In this document: one piece after another, positions 8,779 to 17,766 of the stretch
Layout: each line of letters begins with the position of its first letter
How positions within the stretch are numbered: the first letter of the stretch is position 1
Source: Paenibacillus_AA sp045062745
GTDB lineage: Bacteria > Bacillota > Bacilli > Paenibacillales > NBRC-103111
NCBI RefSeq assembly: GCF_045062745.1
Contig: NZ_JBJGED010000001.1
Coordinates: 186,001-250,000 of the forward strand
Length of the DNA stretch: 64,000 nucleotides
Direction of reading: 5' to 3'
The notes under the pieces: generated by a model
The model's database searches: none
The model's input: the letters and a program-made list of their open reading frames with translations, nothing else
Told to the model about the DNA's origin: nothing
Translations under genes and position numbers: made by a program

Positions 8779-9275
8779 CCGAAGGAGCGGCGGGACGGCC
8801 AGGAGCCCTGCAGCTTGCGAAGGAAAATGATCTGCCCGGTATGGTAAGCGTCGTGTTGGATCAGGCTGCTGACCCAATCCCCGGCCAGATTCTTCGGGAT
8901 CGGCCGATCGTAATCGGCGTCCGTCCAAGCCGCGATCTGTTCGCGCAAAGCGTGGTGGACTTCCCGCATCCGCGTCTGAGCCGCTTGCCACCCGTCCTCT
9001 CCGCTACCCTGTACGGCAAAGGTTGAGTCATTGTCTCCGGCCGGCGAATTGTCGGGCTGGTTGGTCAGCCGCTGCAGCAGCCGCTCTTTATAGTAAATCA
9101 AATGCTCCAACGTCTCCCAGATCGTGTTAACATGTTCACCGGCAGGACGCCAGTTCGCTTGCTCTGCCGTCACCCCGTTCAACGCGTCCTTAAGCGGGGG
9201 CGACCAGCCTTCCTCATCGTAGCAATAATCCCATCCTTGCAACAGCATCTCGATTCGGTTCATGCTCTTAGTCAT
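8775..9275 (-). CDS. DinB family protein
   Basis: 166 residues. DinB-like proteins are four-helix bundles with a three-His metal site, related to bacillithiol- or mycothiol-dependent transferases. Candidate ligands are His in TIWETLEHLIYY (near 57) and the two His in LIQHDAYHTGQI (near 140-144). The ATG at 9275 has GGAGGAAT upstream. No neighbour indicates its substrate. It is convergent with the small membrane protein gene, and their stop codons overlap. Confidence 0.88.
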   Translation of the reverse strand: MTKSMNRIEMLLQGWDYCYDEEGWSPPLKDALNGVTAEQANWRPAGEHVNTIWETLEHLIYYKERLLQRLTNQPDNSPAGDNDSTFAVQGSGEDGWQAAQTRMREVHHALREQIAAWTDADYDRPIPKNLAGDWVSSLIQHDAYHTGQIIFLRKLQGSWPSRRSFG

Positions 9276-9444
9276 GTCGATTCCTCCATCATTGGATTCG
9301 TTTTTGTAACGGTCTAATATATTTTTATTGGTTACACGAAAACTATATCACACGCTTGGATTCCGGTTCAAGTAACTAGCAAAATATAATTTTAAGTGTT
9401 ACACTACGCCTAATATCATAAAAAGGGAGCAGAAGGTGCATACT

Positions 9445-10032
9445 ATGCTGTGGGACGATTTCGTCAATAGTTTGTGGCGCGACTGGAAGGGCGGCGGTCC
9501 GTCCCGGGATCGGCTCGACGACGCCGTTTGGCGTCAGGAGTGGATGGCGAAGCACAGCTTGGCTGCAGCACCGCCTACTGAACGGCAGCTGAACGAGCTC
9601 AAGCAGCTGCGAGACCTTTTGTTCCGGCTCATTCAGAGGTTGGAGACGGGGGAGACGTTGCAAGCGGACGAACTCGCAGCCCTGAACGAGGTGCTCCTCC
9701 AGGGCGAGACGATCCGTTCGATCGCCACCAGGGATGGCCGTTATCAGATGCAGTACTCCGCCGCCAGGCAGGACTGGCGCCAGGTCATGTCCGATATCGC
9801 CGCTTCGTTCGCCGAAGCGTTGAGCGAAGGGGACACTTCCCGCTTTCGCGTGTGCGACAATCCCGACTGTCTGTGGGTGTATTACGACGACACCCGCAAC
9901 CGTTCCAAGCGGTATTGCGACGATAAGATGTGCGGGAACTTGATGAAGGTGCGCCGGTTCCGGGCGAGGAAAAAAGCTGAACTCATGGAAGCCGAAGCCG
10001 CTGCCGAAACTCCGCATACGCCGTCTGAATAA
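9445..10032 (+). CDS. CGNR zinc-finger protein (probable stress regulator)
   Basis: 195 residues. The N-terminal part is an all-helical ABATE-like domain. The C-terminal CGNR zinc finger is clear: C-x4-C in RVCDNPDC, then SKRYCDDKMCGNLMKVRRFRARK (residues about 147-185). The family is thought to be transcriptional regulators or stress-linked DNA-binding proteins. The ATG at 9445 is preceded by AGAAGG. A GTG at 9436 with GGGAG before it is an alternative that adds three residues. A hairpin terminator follows. Confidence 0.87.
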   Translation: MLWDDFVNSLWRDWKGGGPSRDRLDDAVWRQEWMAKHSLAAAPPTERQLNELKQLRDLLFRLIQRLETGETLQADELAALNEVLLQGETIRSIATRDGRYQMQYSAARQDWRQVMSDIAASFAEALSEGDTSRFRVCDNPDCLWVYYDDTRNRSKRYCDDKMCGNLMKVRRFRARKKAELMEAEAAAETPHTPSE

Positions 10033-10042
10033 AGGATTTGGT

Positions 10043-10075
10043 GCCCTTTCCGGCATGACCGGGAAGGCTTTTTTG
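10043..10075 (+). terminator. Rho-independent terminator after the CGNR gene
   Basis: GCCCTTTCCGG pairs imperfectly with CCGGGAAGGC around the loop CATGA and is followed by TTTTTTG. Confidence 0.8.
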
Positions 10076-10159
10076 TTTACTCCGCTCACAAATGGCGAGG
10101 TCGATTCCGGGCATACTAACGCTACGTACGTGAATCCCACATGGAGAGGTGGTTAATGG

Positions 10160-10861
10160 ATGAGCGTGGTGGCTGACTCAGCCGTATCCGTCTACTTCGC
10201 GGCCGGCATCAGCATGTTGAGCACGACCGATATGTTTCGGGAAGCGATGCGGCATGTGGAGAGCCGGTACAAGAGCGGAGGTTGTTCGAAAGTGCGGGTG
10301 CAAACCTTTTTTCCCTACGGCACGCTGGATCATCTTCCGACGAAGTCCGGGCAGCTCCGGTTCATTGCCGGGCAAGCGTTCACCGTAGGCCGGGATATTT
10401 ATCGCCAGCCGAAGGACACGGTCGGCGGCCGGACCCTGTACCGGGAGATCCGCAACGACTACGATACGGAGAATGGCGGCTCGATTGTCCTGATCGGCCA
10501 CAGCGGCGGAGGCATCGCCTCGTACAAAGCGGCTCAGCTGCTGGGGGAGGAAGGGTATCCGGTTATGAAGGTCTTCATGGTCGGTTCCCCGCAGATCGCC
10601 ATCTGCCCCAGCTGCCGCGACAAGGTGTTCGCGATCGAACACGGCGGCCGGTTCGGCGATTGGATCTCGCGCAGCGCGTTTCATTGGTTTCGGCCGGCCA
10701 AGGTCCGGGCCCGGATTCCGATCCGGGGCGGTCATCGCCATTATTTTTGCAACCAGAGCAAGGACGAGAACAACGTATCGAATATGGACAAAGTGATGGA
10801 TTTCATTTGGGGTTGGATACAAGGGGAACCTGGAATCGTATATAATGGGATCAAAACCTAA
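10160..10861 (+). CDS. alpha/beta hydrolase (lipase-like)
   Basis: 233 residues. The nucleophile elbow is GHSGGG near residue 114, in the strand IVLIGHSGGG. A late GGHRHYF near 195 probably carries the catalytic His. No signal peptide is present. Two cysteine pairs (CPSCR near 152) are unusual. The start ATG at 10160 has GGAGAGGTGG about eight bases upstream. The substrate is unknown. The glutaminase gene begins 26 bases downstream, so the two may be cotranscribed. Confidence 0.8.
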   Translation: MSVVADSAVSVYFAAGISMLSTTDMFREAMRHVESRYKSGGCSKVRVQTFFPYGTLDHLPTKSGQLRFIAGQAFTVGRDIYRQPKDTVGGRTLYREIRNDYDTENGGSIVLIGHSGGGIASYKAAQLLGEEGYPVMKVFMVGSPQIAICPSCRDKVFAIEHGGRFGDWISRSAFHWFRPAKVRARIPIRGGHRHYFCNQSKDENNVSNMDKVMDFIWGWIQGEPGIVYNGIKT

Positions 10862-10887
10862 CCCGAGACGAAACGAGGAATTCACCC

Positions 10888-11826
10888 ATGTCCACCGATC
10901 TCCGCGAGCTAAGCACCATGCTGCCCTCCTGGCTGGAGGCGAGCCGCCGCATCTCCGCCCAGGGCGCCGTCGCGAGCTATATTCCCGAGCTGCAACACGC
11001 TCCTTCCGATGCGTTAGGCATCGCTATATATTCGCTGGAGGGGCACACCCTCGAAGCGGGAGACTGCAGCCACTCGTTTACGATGCAGAGCATTTCCAAA
11101 GTGTTCACGCTGCTGCTCGCGCTTATAGACCGGGGAGAACAAGCGGTATTCGACAAAGTGGGCATGGAGCCGACCGGCGACGATTTCAATTCGATGCTCA
11201 AGCTTGAGCTCGTGGAACCGGGCAAACCGTTCAACCCGCTGATTAATGCGGGCGCTATCGTAATATCATCCTTGATTGCAGGTCAGACCCCGGCTGAGAA
11301 GGCGGAGCGCATCCTAGCGTTCATCCGCCGCCTTGCCGGGGATTCCTCTATTGCCGTGAATGAAAGCGTATGCCGCTCCGAGTCGCGCACGGCGAACCGC
11401 AACCGCTCCCTCGCCTATTTCCTGAAGGACAACGAGGTGTTGGACGACGATGTGGAGCCAACGCTTGAAGTGTATTTCCGCCATTGCTCCATTGAGGTGA
11501 ATTGCCGCCATATCGCGCGCATGGCTACGGTGCTGGCCAACGATGGACGCGACCCGCAGACCGGACGGGAGCTCGTCCCCCGCCGTTACGTACAGATCGC
11601 CAAGTCGTTCATGATTACGTGCGGGATGTACAACGAGTCGGGTGAATTCTCGATCAGAGTGGGCATCCCGGCGAAGAGCGGGGTCTCCGGCGGCATTCTC
11701 GCCCTTGTGCCCGGTCAGCTCGGCATCGGCATCGTCGGCCCGGCGCTGAACGGCAAGGGCAACAGCATCGCCGGCGTTCACCTGCTGAAGCAGCTGTCCG
11801 AGCGCTACGACTGGAGCATTTTTTGA
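10888..11826 (+). CDS. glsA: glutaminase A
   Basis: 312 residues, the usual length of bacterial serine-dependent glutaminases, which hydrolyse L-glutamine to glutamate and ammonia. The SxxK active-site motif is in FTMQSISKVF near residue 64. NPLINAGAI near 115, NESVCRSESRTANRNR near 160, and the late GIPAKSGVSGGI near 257 are family landmarks. The start ATG at 10888 has GAGGA nine bases upstream. Confidence 0.95.
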   Translation: MSTDLRELSTMLPSWLEASRRISAQGAVASYIPELQHAPSDALGIAIYSLEGHTLEAGDCSHSFTMQSISKVFTLLLALIDRGEQAVFDKVGMEPTGDDFNSMLKLELVEPGKPFNPLINAGAIVISSLIAGQTPAEKAERILAFIRRLAGDSSIAVNESVCRSESRTANRNRSLAYFLKDNEVLDDDVEPTLEVYFRHCSIEVNCRHIARMATVLANDGRDPQTGRELVPRRYVQIAKSFMITCGMYNESGEFSIRVGIPAKSGVSGGILALVPGQLGIGIVGPALNGKGNSIAGVHLLKQLSERYDWSIF

Positions 11827-11981
11827 CATTTAACCGCTCTGGGAGCCGGGGTGTAGGACCTCCGATTCATTTTTTCGGGCACGTTTGCGTTTCCTGAATG
11901 GGGCAATTTAAGATTAGAATACCCATCCGTTCTATTCTTGTTGCACTATCGGATACTCATCCCACGAAGAGGAGATCACCC

Positions 11982-13181
11982 ATGACTCAGAAAGCGAACA
12001 AAGGATACTCCAACCTCATTCCAATGCAAGAAATCGAGTCGCCGGAGATCGCCGTCCATCCATTCGAGGTGTACAACAGACTTCGGGAAAGTACGCCGGT
12101 CCGTTATGATGAAAACCGGGATTGCTGGGACGTCTTCCGCTATGAGGATGTCCAATACGTTCTGAAACATCCCGCGCTCTTTTCTTCCAAAAGGGGGATC
12201 TCCGAGCAGGAGAACCTGCTGGTCCTGGATCCTCCCAAACATACGCAGATGCGCAATCTGGTCAATCAGGCTTTCACGCCCAAAGCGATTGCCGCCCTTG
12301 AGCCGCGCATCGCGGAAATTGCCCTTGAGCTGATCCATGAGACCGCAAGCGGCGGAGAACTGGATCTTGTGCGGGATTTTGCGGGTCCCCTGCCCGTCAT
12401 TGTCATTGCCGAGCTCATTGGGATCCATCCGCGGGACCGCAAACTGTTCAAGGAATGGTCCGATACCCTTGTTACCGGACCACAAGACAACTCGGACGAT
12501 GCGATGCGCGCCGTCATGGCCCAACGCCAGAATGCGATCCGCCAGCTGGCCGGCTACTTCACGGGCATCATTGAGGAACGCCGCCATCAGCGGGAAGAGG
12601 ACCTGATCTCTCTCTTGCTCGATGCCGAGATCGAAGGCCAGAAGCTGACCCATCAAGAGGTGCTTGCTTTCTGCATCCTATTGCTCGTAGCCGGCAATGA
12701 AACGACGACCAATCTGATTACGAACGCCGTCCGTTACATGACTGAGCATCCGGACGTCCAGGAGCTCCTTCGAAGTCAGCCTGAACTAATGCCGACAGCC
12801 GTGGAAGAAGTTTTGCGCTATTACCCGCCTATCCAGGCCATCGGCCGGGTCGCGGTTAGCGACGTCGAATTAGGTGGAGAGCGGATCCGAGCCGGTTCCC
12901 AGATTGTGAACTGGGTCGCGGCGGCCAACCGGGACCCCGATAAATTCAAGGACCCGGATACGTTCCTCCCGGACCGGAAGCCGAACCCCCATCTGGGATT
13001 CGGCTTCGGGATCCACTTCTGCCTTGGCGCACCGCTCGCACGTCTGGAAGCGAATGTCGCGCTGAATCTGCTGCTCGACCGGTTCGCTCACATTGCCCAC
13101 AACCGGGACGAGCCACTTCAGCCGATCCCGAGTCCGTTCGTGTTCGGAGTGAAATCTTTTTCTGTTAAAGTATCGGAGTAA
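11982..13181 (+). CDS. cytochrome P450
   Basis: 399 residues, a soluble class of bacterial P450. The I-helix oxygen-binding motif AGNETT is near residue 243, the K-helix ExxR is in AVEEVLRYYPP near 281, and the heme thiolate loop FGFGIHFCLGAPLAR is near 340. The sequence resembles CYP107/CYP109-type enzymes of Bacillales that hydroxylate fatty acids, steroids or terpenoids, but the substrate cannot be told. The frame extends to 11898, yet the ATG at 11982 has AGGAGA upstream and fits the family. No ferredoxin or reductase gene lies nearby, so redox partners must be encoded elsewhere. Confidence 0.93.
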   Translation: MTQKANKGYSNLIPMQEIESPEIAVHPFEVYNRLRESTPVRYDENRDCWDVFRYEDVQYVLKHPALFSSKRGISEQENLLVLDPPKHTQMRNLVNQAFTPKAIAALEPRIAEIALELIHETASGGELDLVRDFAGPLPVIVIAELIGIHPRDRKLFKEWSDTLVTGPQDNSDDAMRAVMAQRQNAIRQLAGYFTGIIEERRHQREEDLISLLLDAEIEGQKLTHQEVLAFCILLLVAGNETTTNLITNAVRYMTEHPDVQELLRSQPELMPTAVEEVLRYYPPIQAIGRVAVSDVELGGERIRAGSQIVNWVAAANRDPDKFKDPDTFLPDRKPNPHLGFGFGIHFCLGAPLARLEANVALNLLLDRFAHIAHNRDEPLQPIPSPFVFGVKSFSVKVSE

Positions 13182-13221
13182 CATGACGGCGATCTTGTTC
13201 TCGCATACATCCCGACCCTGC

Positions 13222-13253
13222 AACCCGTTCCGGCTTAAGGCCATGAACGGGTT
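13222..13253 (+). terminator. possible terminator hairpin after the P450 gene
   Basis: AACCCGTTC (13222-13230) pairs with GAACGGGTT (13245-13253). There is no T-run beyond GTT, so it is a weak candidate. Confidence 0.4.
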
Positions 13254-13356
13254 GTTCGCGTTCCGCGGCTGTCGGAATCTTGCTGTCCTATTGTTGAACG
13301 GTTTATTCCGGCACGGGCATCGGGGTATAATGTTCGCATGAAGGAGGCGAACACAT

Positions 13357-13923
13357 GTGACGGAGTCCGAACGGTTCCAAGCCGTCTATGAATCGATATT
13401 GCGGCGCGACACCCGATACGACGGCATCTACTATGTCGGCATCGCCACGACCGGGATCGTGTGCCGGCCATCCTGCCGCTCCCGGATCCCGAAGCCGGAG
13501 AACGTCCGGGTGTACGATAGCCTGGAAGCGGCGCTCCGGGCCGGGTTCCGGCCTTGCAAGCGATGCAAGCCGGATACCCCGGGACAGAACGGTCCCGACG
13601 CGCAGCTCGCTCAAGCGGCGTTGAAGCTGATCCAGCATCAGTACGCCGAACCCTTGACGCTTGCGGTGATGGCGAGCCGGTTGAACATCAGCCCGTTTCA
13701 TCTGCAGCGCACGTTCAAACGAACGACCGGCAGGACGCCCGCCGAACAGCTTATGCAGACGCGGCTCGAGACCGCGAGGCGCAAGCTCACGCAGTCGAAC
13801 CATCCGGTCGCCGATATCGCGAGAGCGGTCGGGTTTCGCAGCGCGTCCCATTTCACCGCCGTATTCCATCGAACCTACGGATGCTCGCCGCAAACTTATC
13901 GAGCTCAAGGAGGATTGTCATGA
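13357..13923 (+). CDS. adaA: AdaA: methylphosphotriester-DNA methyltransferase and transcriptional activator
   Basis: 188 residues. It senses alkylated DNA by transferring the methyl group from a phosphotriester to its own Cys, then activates repair genes. The N-terminal zinc/acceptor domain shows C-x3-C in VCRPSC and C-x2-C in FRPCKRCKPD (residues about 36-71). The C-terminal 100 residues are an AraC-type helix-turn-helix pair ending in CSPQTYR. The start is a GTG with AAGGAGG nine bases upstream. It overlaps adaB by ATGA. A TATAAT lies at 13326-13331. Autoregulation of the operon is expected from family knowledge. Confidence 0.94.
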   Translation: MTESERFQAVYESILRRDTRYDGIYYVGIATTGIVCRPSCRSRIPKPENVRVYDSLEAALRAGFRPCKRCKPDTPGQNGPDAQLAQAALKLIQHQYAEPLTLAVMASRLNISPFHLQRTFKRTTGRTPAEQLMQTRLETARRKLTQSNHPVADIARAVGFRSASHFTAVFHRTYGCSPQTYRAQGGLS

Positions 13924-14525
13924 CCACAGTATATACCGCATCCCCTACATCCACATCGCACACTGAACCTTCCGACATAACCGAAGTGTACTGGAGCGCG
14001 ATCACGCCCGGTTTGTTCCAGAACCGGCCGCTCTATCTAGCTGCGACGGGTAGGGGCTTGTGCCGGATCACCTGGCCGAATGAAGCTTTCGATACGCTTC
14101 AGAGCTGGGTCGAGAAGCATATTCCCGGCGCGCTGTTGATTGAGGATCCGTCCCGTATGGCTCCCTATGCCGAGCAATTGCTGGAATATCTGGAGGGCAG
14201 ACGTACTGCTTTCACATTGCCATTCGATCTGCGGGGAACCGCGTTCCAGACGTCCGTCTGGCGCGCGCTCGCACAGATCCCCTTCGGCGAGACGCGCAGC
14301 TATTCGGACATCGCCGCTTCAATCGGCAGTCCTGCCGCGACCAGAGCGGTCGGAACGGCCAACGGGGCGAACCCTGTGCCGATCGTCATTCCGTGCCACC
14401 GGGTCATCGGCAAGAATGCGACGCTCACCGGGTTCCGCGGGGGCCTCAATGTCAAGGAGCAGCTGCTCCGGCTGGAGGGGTTTCATGCCTATACGGCAAC
14501 CGGACATGCCCGCTTTCAGTTTTGA
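13920..14525 (+). CDS. adaB: AdaB/Ogt: O6-methylguanine-DNA methyltransferase
   Basis: 201 residues. A suicide repair enzyme that moves alkyl groups from O6 of guanine to its active-site Cys, seen here in VIPCHRVIG near residue 160. The C-terminal domain motif RGTAFQTSVWRALAQIPFGET is split here as RGTAFQTSVW and IPFGETRSYSDIA (the helix-turn-helix and arginine-finger region). An ATGA overlap couples it to adaA, and it overlaps alkA by 41 bases. The frame stays open back to 13554, but that part is adaA in another frame. Confidence 0.94.
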   Translation: MTTVYTASPTSTSHTEPSDITEVYWSAITPGLFQNRPLYLAATGRGLCRITWPNEAFDTLQSWVEKHIPGALLIEDPSRMAPYAEQLLEYLEGRRTAFTLPFDLRGTAFQTSVWRALAQIPFGETRSYSDIAASIGSPAATRAVGTANGANPVPIVIPCHRVIGKNATLTGFRGGLNVKEQLLRLEGFHAYTATGHARFQF

Positions 14526-15468
14526 CGTGGACGCCCGGCGGTTGACGCTTCCCCTGCCGGAGCCATACAGCTATGACGAGACCTTGCATTATTTGACCCG
14601 GTCTCCTGCCGAATGTATGCATCTTGTTGAAGGCCGCACCGTGCACAAGCTGATTGAGACGGCCGGACATCCGGTATGGGTTACGGTGAAGGAACATGAG
14701 ATCGACCGGAACGTGCTCACCGTACGTCTAGCCGGAGATGCGCCAGCAGCAGCCGTACCTGAGGTCGCCAGCTTCGTGACCGACTGGCTCGATCTCCGCA
14801 CCGATTTGACGCCGTTCTACCGTCTGACGGCGAGCGACCCGCTCTTGCAGCCGCTCGCCGATAGCTTCAGAGGACTGCGTATCGTAGGTATCCCGAACCT
14901 GTTCGAGGCGCTCTGCTGGGCGATCATCGGGCAGCAGGTCAACCTGCCGTTCGCCTATGCGCTCAAGCAGCGGTTCGTCCACACGTTCGGCGAGCCCGTC
15001 GAGCAGGACGGGCTCGTTCTGTGGCGGTTCCCGCAGCCCGCCGCAGTCCAACACCTCTCACCCGAAGCGCTGCGCGAGCTGCAATTCACGGGCAAGAAGG
15101 CCGAATACATCATCGGCCTGGCCCGGCTGATCGCGGACGGTGCGCTGTCCAAGGAAGCGCTGCTCGCGGCGCGGGACGAAGAAGAGGACCGCGCCGTCGA
15201 ACGCCGGCTGCTCGCCATTCGCGGCATCGGCCCGTGGACCGCGCACTATGTCATGATGCGCTGCCTGCGCGACCCGGCCGCGTTCCCGATCGGCGACGCC
15301 GGCCTGCACAATGCGCTGAAGCAGCAGCTGGGCCTGGACCGCAAGCCGACCGAAGAGGAAATGAAGCGGCTGTTCTCCCGCTGGCGGGGCTGGGAGGCTT
15401 ACGCCGTCTTCTATCTGTGGCGCAGCTTGACCCCTTCCCCTGCTCCCGCTCCAAATGTGGTACAATAA
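14485..15468 (+). CDS. alkA: AlkA-type 3-methyladenine DNA glycosylase
   Basis: 327 residues. It excises alkylated bases as a monofunctional glycosylase. The helix-hairpin-helix is in AIRGIGPWTAHYV near residue 245, and the catalytic Asp is in FPIGDAGLHNAL near 272. An upstream AlkA N-terminal domain covers about residues 1-120. The ATG at 14485 lies inside the end of adaB, with GGAGGGG four bases upstream; the long open frame before it is antisense or out-of-frame adaB. It completes an adaptive-response operon adaA-adaB-alkA; in Bacillus subtilis the same genes are arranged alkA-adaA-adaB. Confidence 0.93.
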   Translation: MPIRQPDMPAFSFDVDARRLTLPLPEPYSYDETLHYLTRSPAECMHLVEGRTVHKLIETAGHPVWVTVKEHEIDRNVLTVRLAGDAPAAAVPEVASFVTDWLDLRTDLTPFYRLTASDPLLQPLADSFRGLRIVGIPNLFEALCWAIIGQQVNLPFAYALKQRFVHTFGEPVEQDGLVLWRFPQPAAVQHLSPEALRELQFTGKKAEYIIGLARLIADGALSKEALLAARDEEEDRAVERRLLAIRGIGPWTAHYVMMRCLRDPAAFPIGDAGLHNALKQQLGLDRKPTEEEMKRLFSRWRGWEAYAVFYLWRSLTPSPAPAPNVVQ

Positions 15469-15518
15469 GAGACAGACAATCGTTGTACGCACGGCAGGAT
15501 CAGGGGGCTAACCAAGCA

Positions 15519-16418
15519 ATGGACTACATCATATTGGACATCGAATTCAACGGCCGCAAGTTCGCGAGCGACCTGCCTATGGAGGTCATTGAGATCGGAG
15601 CCGTTCGGCTCAACGCCGAGCTGCAGCAGGTCGATGAATTCGAGTCGTTTATCAAACCCGTTTATTTTTCCAAATTGAATAGCTTCATTAAGAAGAAAAC
15701 CGGCATCCCGCAAGAATCGATCGACCGGGCGGCCCGGTTCCCCAAGGTGATCGGGCGGTTCATCGAGTGGCTGAACCGCAGCGAGTCGTTCCTGCTGTTC
15801 ACATGGGGCGGCGAAGACTTGAAGCGCATCGTGCTCGACACGCGGATGCACAAGCTGGACGATTCGTTCTGGCTGGCCGTGAACTATTACGATCTGCTGA
15901 AGGGTTATCTGCGCTACAAAAACGTCTCGAACGACGTCAGCGTCGACACCGCCTTGGCCGATCTGGGGATCGAAGCGGAAGGCAACGCCCATCGGGCGCT
16001 GGACGATGCCCGGATGACCGCCCATGTGTTCCGGGCGATCGCGGACAAGCTCGATTACGCGTACACCCAGCAGTACAAGGACATGTTCTCGAACGCCAAG
16101 GAGCGGCGGACGGTGAAGAACGCAATCCGCGCTATGGTGTCGCAGAAGGTGGCTCCGAAGTGGGAATGGGTCGTCGAGCACTATTTCAAGGACAAAATCC
16201 CGCTGGACGATCCCCGGAAGGAAGCCGAGCTGCAGCAGGTGTTCGCCGACGAACTGGCGAAGGTGCAGAAGGCGGGCACTGCTGGGAAGCCGGGGTCGGC
16301 GACAAGCGAGGCGGTGGGTGCAGTAGATGGAACTGCGGGTAATGCGGGTACTGCAGCAAGTGCATCAGGCGCAGCTAAGTCCGCGGGTTCTGGGGAAAGA
16401 CCGATTTTAGCTGAATAG
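15519..16418 (+). CDS. DEDDh 3'-5' exonuclease (KapD/DnaQ-like)
   Basis: 299 residues. The DxE motif is in ILDIEFNG at residues 5-12, a middle Asp is near 110-125, and the HxAxxD motif is in AHRALDDARM near 160: together the DEDDh exonuclease fold. The catalytic domain ends near 190. It is followed by a helical basic region and a low-complexity Ala/Gly/Ser tail (from about residue 250). The start ATG has only a weak GGGGG site. Its gene begins 50 bases after alkA in the same direction, so it may be cotranscribed with the alkylation-repair operon. Whether it acts on DNA or RNA is unknown. Confidence 0.85.
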   Translation: MDYIILDIEFNGRKFASDLPMEVIEIGAVRLNAELQQVDEFESFIKPVYFSKLNSFIKKKTGIPQESIDRAARFPKVIGRFIEWLNRSESFLLFTWGGEDLKRIVLDTRMHKLDDSFWLAVNYYDLLKGYLRYKNVSNDVSVDTALADLGIEAEGNAHRALDDARMTAHVFRAIADKLDYAYTQQYKDMFSNAKERRTVKNAIRAMVSQKVAPKWEWVVEHYFKDKIPLDDPRKEAELQQVFADELAKVQKAGTAGKPGSATSEAVGAVDGTAGNAGTAASASGAAKSAGSGERPILAE

Positions 16419-16444
16419 GAGTTATCGCCGATGCCGTACGCGCA

Positions 16445-16489
16445 AGAAGAACCTGGAGCGCACGTCATGGCACGGCTTCAGGTTCTTCT
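16445..16489 (+). terminator. hairpin between the exonuclease and hydrolase genes
   Basis: AGAAGAACCTG (16445-16455) pairs perfectly with CAGGTTCTTCT (16479-16489). It lies between convergent genes and may terminate one or both, though the T-run is poor. Confidence 0.45.
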
Positions 16490-16567
16490 GCCAGAAAAGC
16501 TCGCTTATGTGGTCGGATGCGTTCGGACGCGCTCAGCGCTTCACCGAACTTAAACTTTCCGATGTGG

Positions 16568-17467
16568 TTAGAAGCACTTCTGTAAGAAGTCATATCCTTG
16601 TTCAAGAACATCCAGCGGCGGACGGTGACCAGTCGCGTGATTGATAAAGAGATACCGCGACGGATCGGTATAGCCAGCACACTTTATGGAGTCCAAAGCG
16701 TCTTCATTGTCATAAAGTCCTGCGATAAGAACAAAAGGCTTCCGACCGGTAATTCGGAGAAGCTCCGCATGGTCCCTATTGGCGGCTTTTAAGGTATCGA
16801 GCTTGTCTCCCCAATACCACGGTTCCGACCAATTCGACCGATCCCAATCCATCCCGAAATCGCTGCACAGGATCGCTTTGATGCGGTGATCCAAGCAACC
16901 GGTGTACAGCGCCATTTTTCCTCCAAGCGAATGCCCGGCAATACCAAGCCGTTCTTGATCAACCCGGGGGTCGGCGCACAAAGCATCCACCAACAGCTGC
17001 GTATCGGCAATCAGCTTGCCCATGCCCGTCCACTCCGGGTGGTCTTGAAGCAGAATGTCGGCCGTTCGCCGCCAACGTGAGAAATCTTGACGTTCCAGTT
17101 CGAGATTCTGGTAGGTCAAGTGATAGGCCTCCGCCGTGATCGTTACATAGCCGCGGCGTACAAGATGCAGCGCCATCGCCAAATCAGGCTCGTCCGTTGG
17201 CTCGAGCGTGTCGAGGTTATATCCTGCCATCCGATCGGGGTAGTAGAACGGAACGACTACGGCTGGCAGATCTCCTTTATACGTTTTCGGAAACATCATG
17301 AGTGTCCGCTGCACGGTACCAGGGCCGTTTGCTTGCTCATACAACTCTCCATTAAACTCGGCCGTCTCGAATTTGCGAAGTAGCTGCAGTCGATGCTTGT
17401 AGTCATAGTTGTTGGGCTTGCCGATCAAATCCAGCCATTTTTGCGTAGCGTCATGGAATTCGTTCAT
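16568..17467 (-). CDS. alpha/beta hydrolase (acetyl-xylan-esterase/dienelactone-hydrolase-like)
   Basis: 299 residues. The nucleophile elbow is GIAGHSLGGKMAL near residue 175. The acid is in VLIAGLYDNEDAL near 250 and the His in NHATGHRPP near 280. No signal peptide, so it is cytoplasmic. The pattern is that of large esterases of the AXE1/DLH group that deacylate sugars or drugs. AAGGAG lies seven bases before the ATG at 17467. Remnants of other genes lie upstream, so its original operon seems degraded. Confidence 0.85.
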   Translation of the reverse strand: MNEFHDATQKWLDLIGKPNNYDYKHRLQLLRKFETAEFNGELYEQANGPGTVQRTLMMFPKTYKGDLPAVVVPFYYPDRMAGYNLDTLEPTDEPDLAMALHLVRRGYVTITAEAYHLTYQNLELERQDFSRWRRTADILLQDHPEWTGMGKLIADTQLLVDALCADPRVDQERLGIAGHSLGGKMALYTGCLDHRIKAILCSDFGMDWDRSNWSEPWYWGDKLDTLKAANRDHAELLRITGRKPFVLIAGLYDNEDALDSIKCAGYTDPSRYLFINHATGHRPPLDVLEQGYDFLQKCF

Positions 17468-17557
17468 TTCGATTCTCCTTGGATCAGTAAAATATTTAAA
17501 GGACCAGTTGACGATGGCCTTGACGCTCTACGCGAACCAAGCCATCGTCACGAAATC

Positions 17558-17750
17558 CTACGGCTGAATCTGCTTGTCGTTCCGTTCCACCGCATTGCGC
17601 AGCGCGGTGTTCACATCGACGCCTTTGCCCACATCCTCCATCATGCGCCGCAACAATGTGCCGGTTCCGTCCGGGAAGCGACTCTAATAGCTCGTAAAGC
17701 GTTGTCATCCATTCCTTGTTGAGAATAGCTTGTCCAGGCGAACCACTTCC
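17558..17750 (-). pseudogene. remnant of an ABC solute-binding protein C-terminus (tentative)
   Basis: Two minus-strand frames fit together. GSPGQAILNKEWMTTLYELL reads up to about 17671, then a shifted frame continues with PDGTGTLLRRMMEDVGKG and VDVNTALRNAVERNDKQI, ending at TAG 17560-17558. This looks like the helical end of an extracellular sugar-binding lipoprotein. No start codon or signal peptide survives. The family assignment is from memory of the pattern and weak. Confidence 0.35.
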
Positions 17751-17766
17751 CTGTGTAAGCTCGTCT

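Noticed and set aside
10813..10846. Promoter with TATAAT before glsA
   Set aside because: The -10 is good, but the only -35-like TTGGAT is 22 bases away; probably chance within the coding sequence.
13294..13331. Full promoter TTGAAC/TATAAT before adaA
   Set aside because: The spacer is 26 bases, too long; only the TATAAT is mentioned with the gene.
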